Positions 1 through 8,487 of a stretch of DNA of 64,000 nt are shown one piece after another (positions within the stretch are counted from its first letter, which is position 1; each line of letters starts with the position of its first letter). Below the pieces are notes generated by a model. It did no database searches, was not told where the DNA came from, and worked only from the letters and a program-made list of their open reading frames with translations. The DNA comes from Leptolyngbya sp. FACHB-321 (GTDB lineage: Bacteria; Cyanobacteriota; Cyanobacteriia; Leptolyngbyales; Leptolyngbyaceae): contig NZ_JACJPI010000061.1 of the NCBI RefSeq assembly GCF_014695975.1, forward strand, positions 62,001-126,000, given 5' to 3'. The translations under genes were made by a program, and so were the position numbers.

Positions 1-333
1 TGTTCCTCTAGCAGGTGACGATCGTCATGGTTTGAGAGCCTACATTTAGGAAGTAGGGTTAGGTAGTTCAGTGCTAGCCTGGAACGATCGTTCGGACGAG
101 ATCTGATACGCTATCTGTAGACTAGTTAGATGAACTCAACTCCATATGTAGAGCCAGATTGCTAAATTTGCTTGTGCTTATTCATCCTGATTTGCTCATT
201 CTGGACTTGCAATCAAGCTAACTTCGGTGCATCTTTGTAGGGCAGTGCAATGATTGCAGCCCAAAGCAAGAGAGTCGATCGCCTCGGCTCACTCTGCTTC
301 ATGTCGCCATTTACTGGTAAGGGGTAACGATTC
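1..333. other. dnaA upstream region
   Basis: No gene could be supported in these 333 bases. I looked for DnaA boxes close to TTATCCACA on both strands and found no convincing cluster, so there is no evidence for a replication origin here. A purine-rich Shine-Dalgarno-like AAGGGG lies at about 319-324, just before the GTG start of dnaA. The region presumably holds the dnaA promoter, but no clear -35/-10 pair stands out. Confidence 0.5.
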
Positions 334-1722
334 GTGGTCGAAATTACGCTTGAAACGCTTTGGATACAGGTGCTGGAACGCTTGCAGCTTCAGCTCAGCC
401 GCCCTACCTTTGAAACCTGGATCAAAACAGCGATCGCGGAGCAGTTGGATGACAACTGTCTGGTTATTCGTACACCGAATCCCTTTGCCCGTAACTGGCT
501 TCAAAAGTACTACATCAAAACGATCGCCGAAGTGGTACAGGAAGTGATGGGGCATCCGATTGACATCCACATTACGATCACGCAGGGCGATGATGCCTCT
601 GAGAACCCAGAGATGTTCTGGCCCCTCCCCTCCCACGAAAACGTTACTGAACCATCCCCGCCGGACTCGGCAGCAGCAAACAACGGTGCGCGCAGCGCTC
701 TCAATTCCAAATATGTCTTTTCGCGACTGGTCGTTGGTGCCAATAACCGCATGGCACATGCAGCGTCCTTAGCAGTGGCAGAATCACCTGGACGCGAATT
801 TAACCCGCTCTTTCTTTGCGGTGGTGTAGGGCTGGGCAAAACGCACCTTATGCAGGCGATCGGGCACTATCGGTTGGAAATCTGCCCCTCGTCGCGCATC
901 GTCTACGTCTCCACCGAGCAATTCACCAATGACTTAATTACTGCCATCCGTAAAGACAGTCGTCAAAGCTTTCAGGAGCGTTATCGTGCCGTTGATGTGC
1001 TGCTAGTGGATGATATTCAGTTTATTGAAGGCAAAGAATACACACAGGAAGAGTTTTTTCACACCTTCAACACGCTGCACGAGACCGGTAAGCAGGTTGT
1101 GCTGGCATCCGATCGCCCACCCAACCAGATTCCCCGCCTTCAGGAGCGGCTCTGCTCTCGCTTTTCGATGGGCTTGATTGCCGACATTCAACCCCCCGAT
1201 CTGGAAACGCGGATGGCGATTCTGCAAAAAAAAGCAGAGTACGAGAATATGCGCCTGCCCCGCGATGTGATTGAGTACATCGCCTCTAGCTACACCAACA
1301 ACATTCGCGAGCTAGAAGGGGCGCTCATTCGAGCCGTTGCGTATATTTCTATCTCTGGGCTGCCTATGACCGTGGAAAATATTACCCCAGTGCTGAATCC
1401 GCCTGTAGAGAAGGTAGAAGCCTCGCCAGAAGCAGTGATTTTGGCGATCGCCGAAACCTTTGATGTGTCTGTCGAAGATTTGAAAGGCAGCTCTCGTCGT
1501 CGAGAAATTAGCGTTGCTCGTCAGATTGGGATGTATCTGATGCGGCACCACACCGACTTGAGCCTGCCCAAGATTGGTGAGGAGTTCGGCGGTAAAGACC
1601 ACACCACTGTTATGTATAGCTGCGACAAAATTTCTCAGCTTAAAGAGAGTGATCCCAGCATGGCGCAAACGTTACGGCAACTAGGCGATCGCATCAACCA
1701 CACTAGCCAAATGCGGAAGTGA
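334..1722 (+). CDS. dnaA: Chromosomal replication initiator DnaA
   Basis: DnaA is the AAA+ ATPase that binds DnaA boxes and opens the origin. The 462 residues are full length. An N-terminal helicase-loading domain (about 1-80) is followed by a low-complexity linker (about 95-120). The AAA+ core has Walker [10 protein letters not shown] at 163-171 and Walker B LLVDDIQF at 223-230, with an arginine-finger region [12 protein letters not shown]. The C-terminal DNA-binding domain carries the signature [16 protein letters not shown] chose the GTG at 334 because AAGGGG precedes it and the product begins at the usual place for the family. The neighbour is an ABC permease on the opposite strand, not dnaN, as is common in cyanobacteria, where dnaA and dnaN are usually apart. 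Confidence 0.97.
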   Translation: MVEITLETLWIQVLERLQLQLSRPTFETWIKTAIAEQLDDNCLVIRTPNPFARNWLQKYYIKTIAEVVQEVMGHPIDIHITITQGDDASENPEMFWPLPSHENVTEPSPPDSAAANNGARSALNSKYVFSRLVVGANNRMAHAASLAVAESPGREFNPLFLCGGVGLGKTHLMQAIGHYRLEICPSSRIVYVSTEQFTNDLITAIRKDSRQSFQERYRAVDVLLVDDIQFIEGKEYTQEEFFHTFNTLHETGKQVVLASDRPPNQIPRLQERLCSRFSMGLIADIQPPDLETRMAILQKKAEYENMRLPRDVIEYIASSYTNNIRELEGALIRAVAYISISGLPMTVENITPVLNPPVEKVEASPEAVILAIAETFDVSVEDLKGSSRRREISVARQIGMYLMRHHTDLSLPKIGEEFGGKDHTTVMYSCDKISQLKESDPSMAQTLRQLGDRINHTSQMRK

Positions 1723-1730
1723 AATAGCCA

Positions 1731-1811
1731 TCAGCTGTCAGCGGTCAGAGTAGAAATCATGCCGACCATCCATGTTTAGCGCTAGCTCTCAAGCTGAATG
1801 CTGATAGCTGA
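1731..1811. repeat. Imperfect inverted repeat between convergent genes
   Basis: Arms at 1731-1748 and 1794-1811 match at 15 of 18 positions (TCAGCTGTCAGCGGTCAG against the complement of CTGAATGCTGATAGCTGA). It lies between the ends of dnaA and the converging permease gene, so it could end transcription in both directions. The TCAGC/GCTGA wording resembles dispersed palindromic repeats common between cyanobacterial genes. There is no T-tract. Confidence 0.55.
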
Positions 1812-1821
1812 CTGCTCCTCC

Positions 1822-2649
1822 TCAATCTTGCTGGTGGGAAAACTGACGTGCACCGATCGCCGAGAGCACGATCGCCGAGAGCAGCAGCACGGGAACCACA
1901 TACCAGGGGAATTGAGCAAACGGTAAGTAAGCAGCCGCTCGTAGCCCCAAGCTCGTGTAGGTCAGAGGAAGTAGATACACAACGGCTTTGAGGGCGATCG
2001 GTAGCGTTGTAGGGTCAAAAAACGTGGCACCCAAAAACGACATTGGCACAATCACAAAGTTGTTGTAGATGCCGACGCTCTCTAGCGACTTGACATTTAA
2101 CCCTACAATCACGCCCAGAGCCGAAAAGACCGCACAGTTTAGCACCAGCACTAGCAAAAACAGCGGATTTAGAAAACTCCAGACCTTGCCCGTACAGACA
2201 ATGGCAACCAGAATAACTGAACCTGCGGTCAGCATCCCTCGTACAATGCCTGCCATCATCTTGCCAACGTGCAGCGCCAACGGGTGCACTGGCATCAACA
2301 GCATTTCCTCAAAGGTTTTGGTAAAGAGGCGATCGCCGCAAATAGAAAACGTTGTGCCGCCGAAGCTAATCACCATTGATGACAGGGCCACCATTCCTGG
2401 CAGAATAAACTGCAAGTAGTTATCCCCAGCTGATGGCTTCATGGCAGAATCAAGCGTACTGCCTAGCCCTAACCCAAAGCCCACAATATAGATCAAAGGC
2501 GACACTAACCCAGAAGCAATGACCTGCACTAACCGCACGCGCAAGTCGAGCCAATCGCCCCAAAAAACAGTGAGGCAATCGTTCCAAAGCGTCTGTAGCG
2601 TTGAGTAGGACGTAGGCTTGCTGAATGGTACGCGGGTTTGAAGACTCAC
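1822..2649 (-). CDS. ABC-2 type transporter permease (NodJ/DrrB-like)
   Basis: This is a membrane permease of the ABC-2 family, which exports lipids, polysaccharides or drugs with a separate ATPase. About six hydrophobic segments are visible (for example LVSPLIYIVGFGLGLG near the start and YVVPVLLLSAIVLSAIGA at the end), with the family-typical stretch FEEMLLMPVHPLALHVGKMMAG between them. The frame is open up to a TTG at 2775, but the first 42 codons do not look like protein. I prefer the GTG at 2649, about 275 residues; it lies 4 bases after the stop of a short upstream frame that has a strong ribosome site. The start remains uncertain. No ATP-binding partner is adjacent, so the ATPase must be elsewhere. 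The substrate cannot be told. Confidence 0.85.
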   Translation of the reverse strand: MSLQTRVPFSKPTSYSTLQTLWNDCLTVFWGDWLDLRVRLVQVIASGLVSPLIYIVGFGLGLGSTLDSAMKPSAGDNYLQFILPGMVALSSMVISFGGTTFSICGDRLFTKTFEEMLLMPVHPLALHVGKMMAGIVRGMLTAGSVILVAIVCTGKVWSFLNPLFLLVLVLNCAVFSALGVIVGLNVKSLESVGIYNNFVIVPMSFLGATFFDPTTLPIALKAVVYLLPLTYTSLGLRAAAYLPFAQFPWYVVPVLLLSAIVLSAIGARQFSHQQD

Positions 2650-2653
2650 AAGT

Positions 2654-2731
2654 TTAACTGATTGATAGCACTCGTCTATTGTGACACCTTGAATGCGTGT
2701 CCAAGAGTACACGATCGCCCTTATAAAACAT
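2654..2731 (-). CDS. Possible 25-codon leader ORF before the ABC permease
   Basis: An ATG at 2731 follows a strong ribosome site (GGAGGG, complement of 2736-2741, spacing 4). It opens a frame of 25 codons ending at TAA (2656-2654), 4 bases before the GTG preferred for the permease. The arrangement would allow translational coupling. The peptide (starting MFYKGDRVLLD) matches nothing I know. An alternative is that it marks the true N-terminus before a frameshift. Confidence 0.3.
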   Translation of the reverse strand: MFYKGDRVLLDTHSRCHNRRVLSIS

Positions 2732-2888
2732 AGAACCCTCCAACATAAACGTTTGATCCTGCCACTTTCAAGCAAGTGTCCCTGAGTTTGCGTCGCTGCT
2801 GCAAAGGTTTACTGGCTCTGCCCCTAGGAAGAGGAACCTTTACTGCCGTGTTTTTATGCTGGTTTCAGTAATAGATAAGGAGATGGTT

Positions 2889-3134
2889 ATGACTAAAAAA
2901 ATTGAAGATTTTCCACAAGAGATTCAACAAAACTTAGTGGATGGTGCACAACAGATTTTTGTCACCGCTTTCAACAGTGCTGTCAGTGATGGTTTAAGTG
3001 AAGATGCTGCCACTGAGGTTGCCTGGAACTCGCTCAAGCCCAATTACGAGCAAGATGCTGATGGCAAATGGCACTTTAAACAAGCGTCAGACACAGGCAT
3101 CCACAACAAAGCCATCACTACAGGCGGCAACTAA
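2889..3134 (+). CDS. ChaB family protein
   Basis: This small acidic protein of 81 residues starts MTKKIEDFPQEIQQNL and carries the ChaB pattern: a helical N-terminal part, GAQQIFVTAFNSAV, then EDAATEVAWNSLK and a tail ending near KWHF. ChaB was named as a regulator of the E. coli ChaA cation antiporter, but its biochemical role is poorly defined. An upstream in-frame ATG exists at 2856; I chose 2889 because AAGGAG at 2878-2883 is ideally spaced for it. The gene stands alone between the permease and the DUF3172 gene, with no chaA nearby. Confidence 0.85.
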   Translation: MTKKIEDFPQEIQQNLVDGAQQIFVTAFNSAVSDGLSEDAATEVAWNSLKPNYEQDADGKWHFKQASDTGIHNKAITTGGN

Positions 3135-3273
3135 ACTATTTCCTGTATAGGAAAGGTCTAGGAGTGCCGTAGGAAGAACAGCGGTTAGATCTGTGCAGTC
3201 TGCTCCCAATTAGCGGCATACTGGGGAAGAAGGATACCTCTTTTTAACGCTTTCCAAACCGGGTCAGACGAGT

Positions 3274-3867
3274 ATGAAACGTAAATCCAGGAACTCCGGC
3301 TATGACCGGGATGTCGATCGTGAGTACGATCGCGACTACGACGATTTCGATTCCTCAAAGCAGAAACCAGCCAAATCATCGATCGCGGCACTCTTTAACG
3401 CCACTGCTCTTGCAGTGCTGGCAGGTGTTTTTATCCTGGGCATTGGGATTGGGCTTGGCTTCAGCTCTGTTTCCAGCTCGGCTTCCGGTAAGATCGTGAC
3501 TGCCCTTGACTTGAGCCAGCGAGCACCTAGCCCTGAACTCTGTGCTCAGTTCGGTTCTGCTGCCATTACTATGGATACCCGTGTTTTTGTAACACTTGAT
3601 CCGTTGAATGTTTATGTCTCTCAGCCAAGCACTCAACCAGGCTGTGTTTTGCGTACAAACAACTGGTCAATTCTGGAGCAAAAGGGTTTAGTTAAACCTG
3701 ATCAGGTGCGGGACTGCAAAAACCGTATGAATACTTTTGGCTTCATTGATGCACTCGAACGAACGCCTCGGATTGATTGCATCTACCAGAACGACGCTGC
3801 CAAAAACTTCTTCTTGAACAGTCCTGGTTCTGGCGGTGCCGCTATGCCAGAAAATGAGAAGTACTAA
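3274..3867 (+). CDS. DUF3172 membrane-anchored protein
   Basis: The 197-residue protein has a very charged N-terminus rich in Arg, Asp and Tyr (about 1-30). One membrane segment follows at about 40-65 (ALAVLAGVFILGIGIGLGFS), then a soluble domain of about 110 residues with four cysteines (APSPELCAQFG, QPGCVLR, VRDCKNR, RIDCIYQ). This fits the cyanobacterial DUF3172 family, whose function is unknown. The cysteines suggest a lumenal or periplasmic domain held by disulfides, which is inference. The gene appears monocistronic and is followed by a strong hairpin. Confidence 0.8.
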   Translation: MKRKSRNSGYDRDVDREYDRDYDDFDSSKQKPAKSSIAALFNATALAVLAGVFILGIGIGLGFSSVSSSASGKIVTALDLSQRAPSPELCAQFGSAAITMDTRVFVTLDPLNVYVSQPSTQPGCVLRTNNWSILEQKGLVKPDQVRDCKNRMNTFGFIDALERTPRIDCIYQNDAAKNFFLNSPGSGGAAMPENEKY

Positions 3868-3896
3868 ACTTAAGGGTAAAGGCTAGCTTTAAAGTG

Positions 3897-3948
3897 AAAG
3901 GGACGGTAGAGGTTGGACTGCTAAAGTCTACTTTTACCGTCCCTTTTT
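3897..3948 (+). terminator. Rho-independent terminator after the DUF3172 gene
   Basis: A perfect 12-bp stem (AAAGGGACGGTA at 3897-3908 with TACCGTCCCTTT at 3935-3946) runs into a short T-tract. It is placed 30 bases after the stop codon of the DUF3172 gene. Confidence 0.8.
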
Positions 3949-4103
3949 ACGTTGCATACTTTGGGAGCCAATAGATTCTAAGCAAGAAGCTACCGTTTTG
4001 TAAGGGCAGCTTTTGCCAAAGTTTTTACCTTCAGCCGCTAAACAGATCGCTGAAACTGTCCCTACAGGTTTTTTATAGAAATCGCCTCAAAATGTTGTGC
4101 GGC

Positions 4104-6764
4104 TTAGAGGCTCAGATCTTGCGTCAAACGCACCTGAATCAACTGATCGGGCTGTATCATGGCAGGTTTAGGCGCAGTAATCAATGTAGCTGCCGCACCC
4201 GCTGCCGCACCACCGAGCGCGCCCAAGCCAGTTGAACCACTAATGGCACCCAGCACACCACCTGCTAAAACACCAATACCAGAATTGCGTGCCAGGTCGG
4301 TGCCTGCAACCTGACGGCTACCATTTAACGCTTCAGACTGCGCCATCAGCGGCAGAGTACGACCTGTCAAAGCGATCGCCTGCGTAACAAATTGGCTGCC
4401 TGCGGTTGTTGTTTCAAAGCGTCCTGTCACCAGACTACCTGCGGGTGCTAGAACATTGCCAGAGACATCACGCAAATCTGCTTGCAGTACCAGCACTTCT
4501 TGCTGCGGGCTGTCTGTACGTAAACTCAGCGCTGACTTGCCGGGATAACGCAGGTTCAAGGGTGTGCCAGCAGGCAGCAAAACATTGGGTGCTGTAGGGT
4601 TCAGCGCCTGACGAACCCCTGGCGATTGATTCACCAATGCCAACGGTTGACCGCTAACTCTCGCGGCGCTAGAGGTTACTGGCAATGGTTGCCCAAAATT
4701 GACGATCGGTGTTGGGGCAGGCTTTGTTGGAGCCTGTCTGACGGTACTGGCATCATAAGTCGGCGAGGCGAGCGCGGGCATAGCAGGTGCTTGTAAGGGT
4801 GCAAGCTCCAGTGGTGGTGCCAGGTTAGCTGATGGTGGCTGCCTCACTGTGTTGGCATCATACGCAGTCACCCCTGGTGGTGTAGTTGGTGCCTGCCTGA
4901 TGGTATCTGCATCATAAGACGCACCTGCTTCTGGTGGTAAAGGCGTAGATGGGGCTACTGTTTGTTGCAGGGGAGGCGAACTTTGCAGGGGTGGCACACT
5001 GACGGCAGATGGCGCTGCGCTTAAAGATGGCGTGTAGGGTGCTGCTTCAATACGTGGTCTACTATTGGAAGAGCCTAGAGCAGGCGTGCCAACTTGAATA
5101 GGCGGAGGTACGCTGATGCTTGGTTGGTTTGGAGCAATAGCTGGCACGGCAGATACTATCTCCGGAGCGGTTGTAGTTGGAGAGGGTGGCGCGATCAAGT
5201 TAGAGGACGGCGCTGGTCTAACACTCTGATTAGTCGGGATTCGATCACTCTGCCTACGATCCAGTGGCGGCACGCTCACACTAGGAACGTCTGCTGAGGG
5301 TCGTGCTGCTAGGGATAGGGGTATATTGGCTGCTGTGTCTGACGTAGCAGTTGGCGCTGGTTTTGCAGTGGTCAGAGGACGAGCGGTGTTAGCAGGCTGA
5401 ATGCGCGACGCCATACTGGTGGTCGATCGTGGCGTTGGGGCAGCAGGCTTTGTAGGGACATTCGCTACTGGTTTTGGTGTAGCTGGCAATGCGGCTGCTA
5501 AAGGTGAAACTATTGAAGGCGTGGCTGGTGGTGGTGCCACAGGTGTTGAGGGGTTAGCAACCGGTGACGGCACTGCGATCGCCACACCACCGCTAGTATC
5601 AATGCCCATATTGGGGTCAAGAGGGTTCAGTGAAGCAGGTGTTCTTTTTGCTGCGTTTTGAGTCGGTGCAGCGGGTAACGCAGGAGCCAGAGCGATGGGA
5701 GCCGCTGGTGCAGCACTCATTGAGCCAGCAGGTTTGCTGTCGTTAGCATCATTCTTAGCATCTGCTGCCGTATTAGTTGTTGCGGATGGATCAGCGCTTT
5801 CCGCAGGTGGTGGCGAAGGAAGATTACTCCCAATCGCGGCTGGCTGTTGGCGGGTTGAATTCTTGTCAATCGGTGCAGCGGGTAATGCAGGAGCTAGAGC
5901 TACAGGAGCCGTTGGCGCAGCGCTCATTGAGCCAGCAGGTTTGCTGTCGTTAGCATCATTTTTAGCATCTGCTGCCGTATTAGTTATTGCGGATGGATTA
6001 GCGCTTTGCGCAGGTGGCGGCGAAGGAAGATTACTTCCGATCGTGGCTGGCTGGCGGATTGGGTCATTGCCAATCGGCACAGAAGCAGACGGTGCTACAG
6101 TCGTTGGCTTTGTAGGCGCAATCGACGCAACGGGTTGCAGAGGCTTCACAGCAGACGGGTTAACCGCTGTTGCTACATTGGCAGAAAGCGATTTACTGAC
6201 GAGAGGACGCACCACCCAGCGCGAGTTGCCTGCCTGCGCCGTGCGGTCGCCAACTTTTTGCAGCTCTACCTGCCCCGGTGCTAACGAAACCCCTGGCGAG
6301 ATTTCCATCACAATGCGGGTTAGCCCTGGCTCAAACTGAGAGACCCGAATCTGGCGTACTGGACCCGCGTAGGTTTTTTGAGCACTCACGTTGCCGATCG
6401 CAGTGTCAGGCAGGTCAACCACAATACGAGCGGGCTGAGCCATCAGGAAGTAACGGGGCGTTGTGCCATCTTTGACCGTGATTTCAAGCTGATTGACGGT
6501 TGGGTCAAAGCTCCAGTTTGTGAGCGACGCTGCCTGCACTGAGCAAAGAACCGCGTCTCCTACGATCGTACTTAAAGCAACAATAGTCCCCAAAAGTAAC
6601 TGTGGCATACCCAACGGCGGCGCGGCTGGTTGCCTTACTTGTAGCTGAGATTCCGAAGGCTGAAATTCCGGCTTAATCTGACTTTGCATCACTTTAGTGC
6701 TGAACGCATCTAACAAATTTGGCTGATAGGCTTGGCTTGAGACTGAAGCTAGGCAAGCAGGCAT
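4104..6764 (-). CDS. AMIN-domain protein with VirB10/TrbI-like C-terminus
   Basis: The predicted 886-residue exported protein has three parts. A membrane/signal segment lies at about 53-80 (LLLGTIVALSTIVGDAVLCS). An AMIN domain follows at about 80-190 (NQLEITVKDG, RIVVDLPDT, RQIRVSQFEPGLTRIVMEI). A Pro/Ala/Ser/Thr-rich linker of some 500 residues holds two 69-residue tandem repeats and three copies of YDAxTxRQ. The last 150 residues (VLLPAGTPLNLR, VLAPAGSLVTGRF, Gly/Ala-rich hydrophobic loop, IQPDQLIQVRLTQDLSL) have the cadence of the VirB10/TrbI beta-barrel domain. AMIN domains bind cell wall in AmiC and PilQ. I infer a periplasm-spanning envelope protein. A later ATG (residue 26) is also possible. 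Confidence 0.75.
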   Translation of the reverse strand: MPACLASVSSQAYQPNLLDAFSTKVMQSQIKPEFQPSESQLQVRQPAAPPLGMPQLLLGTIVALSTIVGDAVLCSVQAASLTNWSFDPTVNQLEITVKDGTTPRYFLMAQPARIVVDLPDTAIGNVSAQKTYAGPVRQIRVSQFEPGLTRIVMEISPGVSLAPGQVELQKVGDRTAQAGNSRWVVRPLVSKSLSANVATAVNPSAVKPLQPVASIAPTKPTTVAPSASVPIGNDPIRQPATIGSNLPSPPPAQSANPSAITNTAADAKNDANDSKPAGSMSAAPTAPVALAPALPAAPIDKNSTRQQPAAIGSNLPSPPPAESADPSATTNTAADAKNDANDSKPAGSMSAAPAAPIALAPALPAAPTQNAAKRTPASLNPLDPNMGIDTSGGVAIAVPSPVANPSTPVAPPPATPSIVSPLAAALPATPKPVANVPTKPAAPTPRSTTSMASRIQPANTARPLTTAKPAPTATSDTAANIPLSLAARPSADVPSVSVPPLDRRQSDRIPTNQSVRPAPSSNLIAPPSPTTTAPEIVSAVPAIAPNQPSISVPPPIQVGTPALGSSNSRPRIEAAPYTPSLSAAPSAVSVPPLQSSPPLQQTVAPSTPLPPEAGASYDADTIRQAPTTPPGVTAYDANTVRQPPSANLAPPLELAPLQAPAMPALASPTYDASTVRQAPTKPAPTPIVNFGQPLPVTSSAARVSGQPLALVNQSPGVRQALNPTAPNVLLPAGTPLNLRYPGKSALSLRTDSPQQEVLVLQADLRDVSGNVLAPAGSLVTGRFETTTAGSQFVTQAIALTGRTLPLMAQSEALNGSRQVAGTDLARNSGIGVLAGGVLGAISGSTGLGALGGAAAGAAATLITAPKPAMIQPDQLIQVRLTQDLSL
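5663..6076 (-). repeat. Two 207-bp tandem repeats inside the AMIN protein gene
   Basis: Two adjacent units of about 207 bp (69 codons) are nearly identical. For example, the segment starting at 5701 recurs at 5908. They encode the Pro/Ala-rich linker with TNTAADAKNDANDSKPAGSM in each unit. The period is a multiple of three, so copy number can change without breaking the frame. Confidence 0.85.
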
Positions 6765-6868
6765 ACACGACTGACTGTATACCTATTTAGGGATGACACC
6801 TATTACTGCATCCCATGATGGCACTAGGTGTAGAGTTTGCATACTTTATACGTTAAATTTTATTACGA

Positions 6869-7483
6869 CTATTCCTGCTGTACAAGCGCTAGCACGTGGG
6901 CACATCGAGCACGGTAGTCTGCTGTCTCTAATACAGGCGTGCTGTCAGCCAACGCACTAGCAAAACCGTCTGTCTGTGCGATCGCCTCACTCAAGTCAAG
7001 CCAAGACTTGCAACCACCATAGACAGGGTTGTAGGGAATAATCTGCGGCTGACCCAGCCGATAAACTCGTAGCAGCAGTACCTCGATCGGCTGGTTAGGC
7101 TTCCACTTGAGCCGTTCTGCTGCAAAGGCTTCGTTCCAGATGTGGAAGGGGAGCAAGGCTGCTAATGGAGCCGCTTCGCTGACTTGAATACTATCAGTAA
7201 TCGTTGCCCAAGAGCCAAGCCGAACCGTTTCAGGATGCCAACCCGATGCAACAGGAACGATAGCATTCGTGTACTGTGCCTTCACCAGGTGCGGTTGCTG
7301 ATGCTCATAGGTGGGGTACAGCAAGATGTGTTGATACGCGATCGTAAACCGCCCTTTTGCCTCACGCAGCCCGCCCTTCCGCAGCAGGACGATCATCTCG
7401 CCCTGCTCCAGTGCCGTCACTGCTACCTGCCACTCCTTTAGCCCATACGTTACTGTCGGCAGGCTTTGCTTTGCGATCGTCAT
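6869..7483 (-). CDS. DUF1802 family protein
   Basis: This 204-residue soluble protein opens YGLKEWQVAVTALEQGEMIV and continues LLRKGGLRE and ILLYPTYEHQQ, the typical DUF1802 sequence found across cyanobacteria. The function is unknown. I chose the ATG at 7483, giving MTIAKQS, because GGAGGG-like purines (complement of 7486-7495) lie right before it; an upstream in-frame start would put that ribosome site inside the gene. The next gene upstream on the same strand ends about 57 bp away, so the two may be co-transcribed. Confidence 0.85.
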   Translation of the reverse strand: MTIAKQSLPTVTYGLKEWQVAVTALEQGEMIVLLRKGGLREAKGRFTIAYQHILLYPTYEHQQPHLVKAQYTNAIVPVASGWHPETVRLGSWATITDSIQVSEAAPLAALLPFHIWNEAFAAERLKWKPNQPIEVLLLRVYRLGQPQIIPYNPVYGGCKSWLDLSEAIAQTDGFASALADSTPVLETADYRARCAHVLALVQQE

Positions 7484-7539
7484 TCCACCCTCCTTCATCG
7501 CCCGCTCAATTTCCTACTCCGTCCTCCTCAAGTCCAGTC

Positions 7540-7893
7540 CTATTTCACAAAAATCTTGGCAAGAAATTCTCCTGCCACCATCACAAATGGAAAAACAATC
7601 CCTGCCATCCCGATCGAGCCGCCAAACTGCCCCAACAGACTAAGAAGAGTTTTGCTGCTGCTAGCAGCACGTTCATTCATCACCGCTACAAAGCGGGAAC
7701 TGCCACCAAGCAAAAACGCGCCACCGATCCCTAGCGGAATGCTGAGACCAAACCAATACTTCAGTCGATCGCCCGGTTGAATAGCTCCAATCCCTGGCAA
7801 GATCAAAAAACTAAACACCTCAATTACGATCCAGAGGACGAAGCCCCTCATAAAGTCTTTCCGCCACAGGTCGTCAAAAGAAAAGTTGCTCAT
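7540..7893 (-). CDS. Small conserved membrane protein, function unknown
   Basis: The 117-residue protein has three or four hydrophobic stretches (FVLWIVIEVFSFLILPGIGAI, YWFGLSIPLGIGGAFLLGG, a short SSKTLLSLLGQFGG, and GMAGIVFPFVMVAGEFLAKIF). It has no catalytic motif I recognise. The start at 7893 (MSNFSFDDLWRKDF) gives a natural cytoplasmic N-terminus before the first membrane helix. It lies just upstream of the DUF1802 gene on the same strand. Confidence 0.7.
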   Translation of the reverse strand: MSNFSFDDLWRKDFMRGFVLWIVIEVFSFLILPGIGAIQPGDRLKYWFGLSIPLGIGGAFLLGGSSRFVAVMNERAASSSKTLLSLLGQFGGSIGMAGIVFPFVMVAGEFLAKIFVK

Positions 7894-8233
7894 AAGTGAC
7901 CCAAGGTTGATGCAAGCATAGAAGCAAGATACTTCAGAAATCGCTTTCTACACAAACTGAGCGCCTTTATGTGGATTACATAGAAGAGTGTGCAGCGTTC
8001 TACAAGTGTAAGATTTTTGTCATACAGTACCAGCATCCCCTGCTGCCGCTACTACTGCCTTGAGACAAAAAGTAGCGAGCGCTTAGTACAATCTTCAGCT
8101 TTTCTCAATGCTTTTGCGATCGAGCGTTAAGCCAGGTTGACTAGGATAAAGCTAAAGTCGCGATCGCAGCCACAAAAGCACTAGCCATCAGTGGCTGCGA
8201 TCGCCACCTTGTACCAACTACCAAAGAAAAACA
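7894..8233. other. Intergenic region with a HIP1-containing inverted repeat
   Basis: No gene longer than a few codons is convincing in these 340 bases. The main feature is the inverted repeat at 8160-8204. The rest presumably holds the divergent promoters of the 7540-7893 gene and the small ORF at 8234. Confidence 0.5.
8160..8204. repeat. 14-bp inverted repeat containing two HIP1 sites
   Basis: GCGATCGCAGCCAC at 8160-8173 is matched perfectly by GTGGCTGCGATCGC at 8191-8204, with a 17-base loop. It lies 30 bases before the 31-codon ORF at 8234. There is no T-tract, so it is more likely a regulatory or repeat structure than a terminator. Confidence 0.7.
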
Positions 8234-8329
8234 ATGACTACTCATGATCTCCTGATGCTAGTGCTGATGCTAAGTCCCGGCATTCTTCTCTCCGTTGCTG
8301 TTATGGGAATGTTTGCTGCTGGAGGCTAA
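8234..8329 (+). CDS. Possible 31-residue membrane peptide
   Basis: The ATG at 8234 opens 31 codons ending at TAA 8327-8329. The peptide runs MTTHDLLMLVLMLSPGILLS, then VAVMGMFAAGG: a polar start followed by one membrane helix, the shape of small photosystem and thylakoid subunits. I do not recognise it as a named subunit. There is no strong ribosome site, though cyanobacteria often lack one. A 14-bp inverted repeat lies just upstream. It could be chance. Confidence 0.4.
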   Translation: MTTHDLLMLVLMLSPGILLSVAVMGMFAAGG

Positions 8330-8330
8330 G

Positions 8331-8483
8331 GGGGAGAGGAACGAGGGATGCAGGCTAAAGGATGAGGGCTGAAAGTTCTGAGTTTTCTGTCCGTCTTCTG
8401 CTCCGCTGCTTCCCCTGCTCCTTCTATCTCCCTCAGCCTTCTGCCCACTGCTTCCCCTGCTCCTTCTGACCACTGGCTTCCCT
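8331..8483. repeat. Purine/pyrimidine-biased repeat tract
   Basis: A purine-rich part (8331-8375, with GGATGCAGGCTAAAGGATGA) is followed by a pyrimidine-rich part containing a 20-bp direct repeat, CTGCTTCCCCTGCTCCTTCT, at 8406-8425 and 8448-8467. Similar tracts occur at about 45.7, 47.1 and 41.8 kb in this window. The tract touches the 3' end of the oxygenase gene. Confidence 0.65.
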
Positions 8484-8487
8484 TGCT

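Noticed and set aside
1-333. Possible replication origin next to dnaA
   Set aside because: No cluster of DnaA boxes or AT-rich unwinding element was seen, and dnaN is absent.
289-759. Long minus-strand open frame across dnaA
   Set aside because: It lies antisense to a clear dnaA and encodes no recognisable family; it is a codon-bias shadow.
5695-6339. 214-codon plus-strand open frame
   Set aside because: It is antisense to the AMIN protein gene; repeats in that gene copy the open frame, and the product is a Gly/Ala/Val-rich string without a family.
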